Shown piece by piece: positions 6,154 to 10,676 of a stretch of 10,676 bases of DNA. The number at the start of each line of letters is the position of its first letter. Position 1 is the first letter of the stretch. Location: positions 1-10,676 of the forward strand of contig JAAZOE010000187.1 in NCBI GenBank assembly GCA_012797915.1, in the 5' to 3' direction. The translations under genes were made by a program, and so were the position numbers. Below the pieces are notes generated by a model, which worked only from the letters and a program-made list of their open reading frames with translations, was not told the DNA's origin and did no database searches. The DNA comes from Candidatus Zixiibacteriota bacterium (lineage in GTDB: Bacteria; Zixibacteria; MSB-5A5; GN15; JAAZOE01).

Positions 6154-7741
6154 TCGTCATCGTCCTTTCGACTCGGTCACCGGGATCGGCCGACACGCCG
6201 ACCCACCGCATGGCCAACAGGGTGATATCGTCGTATTGCGAGGCTCCCCCGACAAACGCCTCATGGCGCTCCAGGACGCCGCGAACCAGCTCCTCGGCGC
6301 TCTGGCCCTGCAGCGTCTGCACGGCATCCAGTAACCGCTCCATGCCGAATTCCCGCTTCTCGGCGTCCTGCGCCTCGGTGATCCCATCCGTGTATTGAAT
6401 CAGCCAGTCCCCCGGCGACAGGGTCAAGGCGCCGTCCTCAATCCTTTTGTCGAAGGTTTCGGAACCGGCCATACCGAGCTGGAATCCTTTCGTTTTGATC
6501 AACCGGACGGTGCCGGCGGCGGCGTCCACCTTGATCAACGGATTATGCCCGGCCGAGGCGAAGGTGAAATGCCCGGACCGCTGGTCCAGGATGCCGTAAA
6601 ACATGGTCACGAACATCCCCTCCTTGATGCTGGGCAGCAACTCGCGATTGACGGCGGCCAGCAACTGGGACGGTTTCAGGGAAGGACGGGCCAATCGGCG
6701 AACGATATCTCTGGTCAGCAGCATGACCAGCATCCCAGGCAGCGATTTGCCCGACACGTCGGCAATCAGCCAGCCGAGCTGATGGTCATCCAGCGGCAGG
6801 AAGTCATAATAATCGCCGCCGACCTCTCGGGCGCTGCGATAGGCCCCGCCGAACTGGAATGGCCCGGCCTGGGGATATTCTCTGGGCAGAATATTGGCCT
6901 GAATCTCGCGGGCGATTTCCAGCTCCCGGGCAACGCGTTCCCGTTCGATCTGTTGCCGCTGGGCGACGGTCAACTTGCCGCCCATGACCCGCAGCGTCTC
7001 GGCCAGGTAGCCGAATTCATTGCGGCTGGTAATCGGGATATCGAAGACCGGCTCATCCAGCCGGACGGTCTTGAGCGCATCGACGATCAGCCCGAAAGGA
7101 CGCAGCCGGCGATGCAGAACGACCATCGTGATCGGAATACCCAGCAGGATCATGACCGCCGTGATGGCGGTCACGGTGACGATGGATGTCGTGCGCGCGC
7201 GGGTGATTTGACGCGTGGAGGCGGCCACCGCCAGCGTCCCCAGCGGCACGTCTTGCTCGACGATCGGGATGGTAATCGTCAGCGAGTCGCCGACAATGGC
7301 CAGCTGTTCATCGCTTCGCAGCGACCGAAGATACTGCGTCGGCCCGACGGCGGTCAGGCGTTGCCCGGACATCACCTGTTTGATATCGGTGTGGGATAGG
7401 AACCGCCCCTGATTGTCGGCGATACCCACCCAGTGGATGTCGGCGTTGTCCGCGGCCAGCCGCGTGCAGAGGTTGCTGAGCATCAAAACATCGGGCGATT
7501 CGGCGGAGATGATATGTTTTCCGGCCGATGAGGCATAGGATCGGGCTTGCGCCAGAAGCGTCTCCACCACCCCCTCGGTCACGCTGGACACATATTGTCT
7601 GGTCACGACGGTCCCCGTCACGGCCATGAGCAGCAGAATGACGCCCCCCACATACAGCGAAAATTCCCTCCGGATGGAGGTGCGGAACTGTTCGGCCCGG
7701 GGCCATTGGTCGGCCCGGTCGACCGGTTTATCGTGCGTCAT
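6137..7741 (-). CDS. Membrane-anchored SpoIIE/RsbU-type PP2C phosphatase with sensor and HAMP domains
   Basis: A 534-residue inner-membrane protein. TM1 is about 29-47 (YVGGVILLLMAVTGTVV). Residues 48-183 form an extracytoplasmic Cache-like sensor (IHWVGIADNQGRFLSHTD, a closing SLTITIPIV and PLGTLAVAAST). TM2 is about 186-208. HAMP and a coiled coil span about 210-285, with the linker ELEIAREIQANILPRE typical before SpoIIE domains. The PP2C/SpoIIE domain is about 295-515 and carries the metal-binding motifs: VGGDYYDF (D310), ADVSGKS (D328), SAGHNP, YTDGITEA (D452) and YDDITL (D504/D505). It should dephosphorylate the STAS proteins of the operon in response to an external signal, as RsbU does for RsbV. 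ATG 7741 overlaps the end of the barrel-TPR gene by 14 bases, with GAAGG nine bases upstream. The catalytic set is complete. The ligand is unknown. Confidence 0.94.
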   Translation of the reverse strand: MTHDKPVDRADQWPRAEQFRTSIRREFSLYVGGVILLLMAVTGTVVTRQYVSSVTEGVVETLLAQARSYASSAGKHIISAESPDVLMLSNLCTRLAADNADIHWVGIADNQGRFLSHTDIKQVMSGQRLTAVGPTQYLRSLRSDEQLAIVGDSLTITIPIVEQDVPLGTLAVAASTRQITRARTTSIVTVTAITAVMILLGIPITMVVLHRRLRPFGLIVDALKTVRLDEPVFDIPITSRNEFGYLAETLRVMGGKLTVAQRQQIERERVARELEIAREIQANILPREYPQAGPFQFGGAYRSAREVGGDYYDFLPLDDHQLGWLIADVSGKSLPGMLVMLLTRDIVRRLARPSLKPSQLLAAVNRELLPSIKEGMFVTMFYGILDQRSGHFTFASAGHNPLIKVDAAAGTVRLIKTKGFQLGMAGSETFDKRIEDGALTLSPGDWLIQYTDGITEAQDAEKREFGMERLLDAVQTLQGQSAEELVRGVLERHEAFVGGASQYDDITLLAMRWVGVSADPGDRVERTMTNAVNG

Positions 7742-9734
7742 ACGACATCGCCTTCAGTTTCTGGATTTCGTTTTCCGTCCGCTTGACATAGGCGGCGATT
7801 TCGGCGTTTCCGGGCGCCAGGGCGGCCGCCTTCCGCCAGGCCTCGAGCGCTTCGGGCAGACGGTTCTGGCCGTACAGTTCGACACCAAGGAATTTGTAGG
7901 AGTTGACCAGGTATTCACGCACACTCTGATACCCGGGGGCCAGACGTTCGACCGTTTCCCATCCGGCCACGGCGGCAGGCAGGTCGCCCCGGGTGAACGC
8001 CGCTTGCGCCTGACGATAGGCGGCGTCGACTTCCTTCTGCAATTCATGGCTGAGGGGCATTGCTTTGGCGGCCACCACCGTCGGCATTGCCGGGGCGGAC
8101 GGCCGTTGATACCTTTCCCGCAACTCCAGACACCCTTGATGGTTCGGGAACAGCCGCAGCGCGGAATCGACGGCCGCCAGAGCCGCCGCATAATTTCCCC
8201 GCTCGTACGCCTGGGCCGCCCTCTCCCGCCAGGAGTCGAACCGGACCTTTTTGATCGCCGCGGCCACCAGAGGATTATCCGGGGCCATCTCCTCCAGTGT
8301 GCGCACCATCACCTGCGCTTCCGACAGACGGCCATAGGCCAGAAGCGAATCGACCGCTCCGAGTTGTGTTTGGATGAGCAGGTCGCGTTGGCTTTCCTGC
8401 TCGAGGCCTTTCTCGGCTTGGACGATCAGGTCGGCCGCCGGGGCGTTGGCCGAATCGATCCCCTGCGCCAGACGGGCAAAATACTGTCCGCCGACATAAT
8501 CGCCGGCAGCGATTCGGGCCTGAGCCGAATCCACATACTGCCGAAGTTGCACCTCACGAACCTGCCGGTCCAGCCGGGCCCGGGTATCCCGTACGAGGTT
8601 GTCGATAGCTGTCGTGTCGATACCGGCGCCGCGGGCCACAAACAGCGCCCGGTCGAAGCTTTCCACCGCCGCTGACAACTGGCCGCCGTCGAGCTGTTGC
8701 CTGCCCCGGACAATCATATCGTCGACCAACTCCCGGTTCTGTTTCTGTAATTGCCCGGCCATGGCCTCATTGAACGCCTGCTCCCGCTTCTCGGCCCGCA
8801 GGCGGCGCCGCTCGCTGACCGGCGCGCCGAAATTCGTGGTCAGGGTAAACAGATGCAGGCTGCCCAGATCGCGCTCGACCAGGGCATAGTCGAAGCCGAT
8901 TCCGCCGTAGCTGATTCCGGCGCCGACGGCCGCGTTGCCATCGCGCCACCCGCCGCGAAGTTGCAGCAGGCCGGAAAAATCATACTCCAATCCCCCGGCC
9001 GGTTCCGGGTCGCCGTCTTCGGTCTTCACGGCGTCGGCGGAAATCAAAATCGTATGTCGTCCGGATGATTCCGGATGCAGCGTCACGGTCACGCCGGAAT
9101 GCAACTCGAAGGGATACGCTACGGCGTCATCCGCCAGTTTCATTTCGGGACGGAGGATGTTGCGGGCGTTGACCGCGACATCGAGAGATGAAAACGGTCC
9201 CGATCCGAGGGAAAACCGTCGACCGACCGACAGCATCAAGCCGGGCGACGACGAGGCGCTGTACTCGGCCAGAGAATGCTGTTCGACCGTCAATGACAGG
9301 CCCAGATCGTATCGATCGAAGGACCGGCCGTACGCCAGATAGAAGGCCAGCCGGTCATCGCTGAAATCGCCGACCAGCATGTTCGATTCGTCCCGCCCCT
9401 CGATGCCGTCGATGCCCAGACGGAAGACACCGCAACCGAGAGTTCCCCAATCCAGCGTCGGCACGGCCAATCCGAGGTACTGATAGGCGACATCCCCTTC
9501 GAACAGACGGCAGTGAAAACCGCTGACGCCGATCTGTTCCACCGTGGCCAGCCGGGAGGGATTCCAGTACGGAGCGGTGGGGCCATCGCAGAGGCTGATG
9601 GTGGATCCGGCCAGCGCCAGTTCCCGGGCCCCGGCGCCGAAGGCGAATGGCGACCGGGTCCCGGCATCATCGGCCCCCGTCGCCGTCGCCGCCAGAATCA
9701 GCAGGCAACAGACTGGTATCAATGCCCGTCTCAT
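7728..9734 (-). CDS. PorV/PorQ-like outer-membrane barrel fused to a periplasmic TPR region
   Basis: A 668-residue protein with a signal peptide (MRRALIPVCCLLILAATATG, cleavage near 20). Residues about 25-303 resemble the PorV/PorQ/PG33 family of outer-membrane beta-barrels: FAFGAGARELALAGSTISL and APYWNPSRLA form the family's N-terminal signature, followed by amphipathic strands such as DLGLSLTVEQHS and AVGAGISYGGIGFDYALV, ending LHLFTLTTNFG. Residues about 305-340 are a charged coiled coil; 340-660 contain several TPR-like helix pairs (GQLSAAVESFDRALFVA, GNYAAALAAVDSALRLFP, GDLPAAVAGWETVERLAP, NRLPEALEAWRKAAALAP). PorV proteins are usually about 300-400 residues with no TPR, so this is a fusion. 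The TPR part would face the periplasm and could bind partners or the phosphatase sensor encoded next; the latter is speculation. ATG 9734 overlaps the upstream stop as ATGA. Confidence 0.85.
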   Translation of the reverse strand: MRRALIPVCCLLILAATATGADDAGTRSPFAFGAGARELALAGSTISLCDGPTAPYWNPSRLATVEQIGVSGFHCRLFEGDVAYQYLGLAVPTLDWGTLGCGVFRLGIDGIEGRDESNMLVGDFSDDRLAFYLAYGRSFDRYDLGLSLTVEQHSLAEYSASSSPGLMLSVGRRFSLGSGPFSSLDVAVNARNILRPEMKLADDAVAYPFELHSGVTVTLHPESSGRHTILISADAVKTEDGDPEPAGGLEYDFSGLLQLRGGWRDGNAAVGAGISYGGIGFDYALVERDLGSLHLFTLTTNFGAPVSERRRLRAEKREQAFNEAMAGQLQKQNRELVDDMIVRGRQQLDGGQLSAAVESFDRALFVARGAGIDTTAIDNLVRDTRARLDRQVREVQLRQYVDSAQARIAAGDYVGGQYFARLAQGIDSANAPAADLIVQAEKGLEQESQRDLLIQTQLGAVDSLLAYGRLSEAQVMVRTLEEMAPDNPLVAAAIKKVRFDSWRERAAQAYERGNYAAALAAVDSALRLFPNHQGCLELRERYQRPSAPAMPTVVAAKAMPLSHELQKEVDAAYRQAQAAFTRGDLPAAVAGWETVERLAPGYQSVREYLVNSYKFLGVELYGQNRLPEALEAWRKAAALAPGNAEIAAYVKRTENEIQKLKAMSYDAR

Positions 9735-10676
9735 CGAATCACCGCCACTTTTCGTTTAAAGCTTTCCGTCTTGCCCGAGGCATAATGCGCCGTTATGCGG
9801 CAGAAATACGTTCCCGAAACAACCTCCCGTCCGCCGTCGTTAAGACCGTTCCAGCAATCGACCTGATGCGAACCGCCGGCGCGGATCGCCTGCGCGGCGA
9901 TGGTCTTGACCAGTTCGCCGGTGATGGAGAAGATGGCGATATCCACCCGCGCCTCCTCCGGTAGCACGTACCCGATGGTCGTAATCTGACCGCGCGACGG
10001 GAAGAACGGATTGGGGTAATTGGTAAACGATTCCTCCAGGCCGACGGCCGCCACCGCCACCTCCGCTCCCGTCAGAGGATACAGCAGCGCGGTGGCCAGC
10101 GGATAGAGCGGGGTCAGGAGATTGCCGTCCATCATCTCCAAAAATGTCGAATCCGCGAACTGAACACAGTAATTCCCTTCCGGAGCCGAGGCGCGGATAT
10201 CGGCGGCCAGAGTCATCGTCCGGACGCTTCCCTGCAGGAGGCGGACATCTGACGCGGTCACAAGGTCGATCCCCTCAGCCGCCAGAATCGTATCGGCCGC
10301 GATGACCTGACCATCCAGGAACAGGCGGAGGGCGCCGAATACCTCCGCGGCGGCGACAGGGACGGTCCCGGATTCGGTACGCCGAAGCACCTGCCCCTGC
10401 AAGCCCTGGACGGCAATCTCTCCCTGCAGCGACACCCCCTGATAGTCAAGGACGGCCTGGAACAGGGCGACGGCGGTGTCTCCGGGGAAGGACAGGGCCG
10501 TCGGCAGCGGGACCGACGTGAACATCGGCCGCCCGGCGGCCAAAAAGATGCGGGCCGCGGACGAGATCACCGGGAAAGTGAACGGGCAGCCGACGGAGGG
10601 GATTTGTCCGGTCGGCCGACCGTCGGAATAGTCGTACACTTCTATCCTGCTCTCATCCGGTATCATCAAACGGAAA
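9731..10676 (-). CDS. Secreted protein with FlgD/T9SS-like C-terminal domain (5' end outside window)
   Basis: At least 312 residues are readable and the frame stays open to the right edge, so the start is beyond the window. TTG 10669 and ATG 10666 are possible starts but have no signal peptide and begin mid-domain. Residues about 1-205 are beta-rich repeats of unknown family (ILAAEGIDLVTASDVRLLQG, EGNYCVQFADSTFLEM), apparently beta-sandwich modules. The C-terminus (about 211-312) is a FlgD-Ig/T9SS type A-like domain: NYPNPFFPSRGQ at 218-229, then IFSITGELVKTI, WNGLNDGGREV and VSGTYFCRI. It marks a protein exported to the outer membrane or surface. It is the first readable gene of the operon and its TGA overlaps the ATG of the barrel gene, so the two surface proteins are probably made together. 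No enzymatic motif was seen. Identity of the N-terminal part cannot be stated. Confidence 0.8.
   Translation of the reverse strand, partial: FRLMIPDESRIEVYDYSDGRPTGQIPSVGCPFTFPVISSAARIFLAAGRPMFTSVPLPTALSFPGDTAVALFQAVLDYQGVSLQGEIAVQGLQGQVLRRTESGTVPVAAAEVFGALRLFLDGQVIAADTILAAEGIDLVTASDVRLLQGSVRTMTLAADIRASAPEGNYCVQFADSTFLEMMDGNLLTPLYPLATALLYPLTGAEVAVAAVGLEESFTNYPNPFFPSRGQITTIGYVLPEEARVDIAIFSITGELVKTIAAQAIRAGGSHQVDCWNGLNDGGREVVSGTYFCRITAHYASGKTESFKRKVAVIR

Noticed and set aside
6395..7399. Long plus-strand open frame (334 codons)
   Set aside because: It lies antisense to the SpoIIE phosphatase, whose motifs are complete; its Gln/His/Gly-rich product has no recognisable domain. It is a by-product of GC-rich coding sequence.
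7626..8675. Long plus-strand open frame (349 codons)
   Set aside because: Antisense to the phosphatase 5' end and the barrel-TPR gene; Arg/Gly/His-rich with no family signature.

Overview
The window looks like chromosome from a Gram-negative bacterium of the FCB superphylum or a related candidate phylum; a Zixibacteria-like lineage is my best guess. The evidence is two proteins with T9SS/FlgD-like C-terminal domains (YPNPFNP and YPNPFFP motifs), a PorV/PorQ-type outer-membrane barrel, and a moderately high GC background. The lineage is an inference; no rRNA or other marker gene is present. No tRNA, rRNA, CRISPR array or complete mobile element was seen.

Left part (1-3037). The window opens inside an IS3-family insertion sequence. 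Its orfA (minus strand, 1-254, running off the left edge) is followed by the terminal inverted repeat, which ends at about 304. The next base begins the open frame of a large plus-strand gene (305-2476) for a secreted, multidomain, probably carbohydrate-active protein: the end of a TIM-barrel-like domain, a beta-sandwich, a right-handed beta-helix and a T9SS-type sorting domain. The element has cut off the 5' part of this gene. Fifteen bases later comes a small secreted DNRLRE/CBM-like protein (2492-3037). These two genes are much more AT-rich than the rest and look like an accessory, possibly acquired, block.

Middle (3038-3352). This is a convergent intergenic region with no supported gene. 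It holds an imperfect set of inverted repeats and a T-run.

Right part (3353-10676). A compact minus-strand operon of six genes reads from the right edge leftward: (1) a 5'-incomplete secreted protein with a FlgD/T9SS-like C-terminal domain; (2) a PorV/PorQ-like barrel fused to a TPR-rich periplasmic region; (3) a membrane-anchored RsbU/SpoIIE-type PP2C phosphatase with an extracytoplasmic sensor and HAMP; (4) a STAS domain fused to an RsbW-like HATPase kinase; (5) a stand-alone STAS anti-anti-sigma protein; (6) a soluble GAF-PAS histidine kinase. Junctions are overlaps or gaps of a few bases, and several ribosome sites lie inside the preceding gene.

Genes 3-5 form a partner-switching set: kinase, phosphatase and two STAS substrates. 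By analogy with RsbU/RsbV/RsbW it would convert a signal sensed outside the inner membrane into release of a sigma factor or other target, which is not in the window. The histidine kinase adds a phosphorelay-type input or output without a response regulator nearby. Coupling to two cell-surface proteins suggests an envelope- or secretion-linked signalling locus; this is the most interesting feature of the window.
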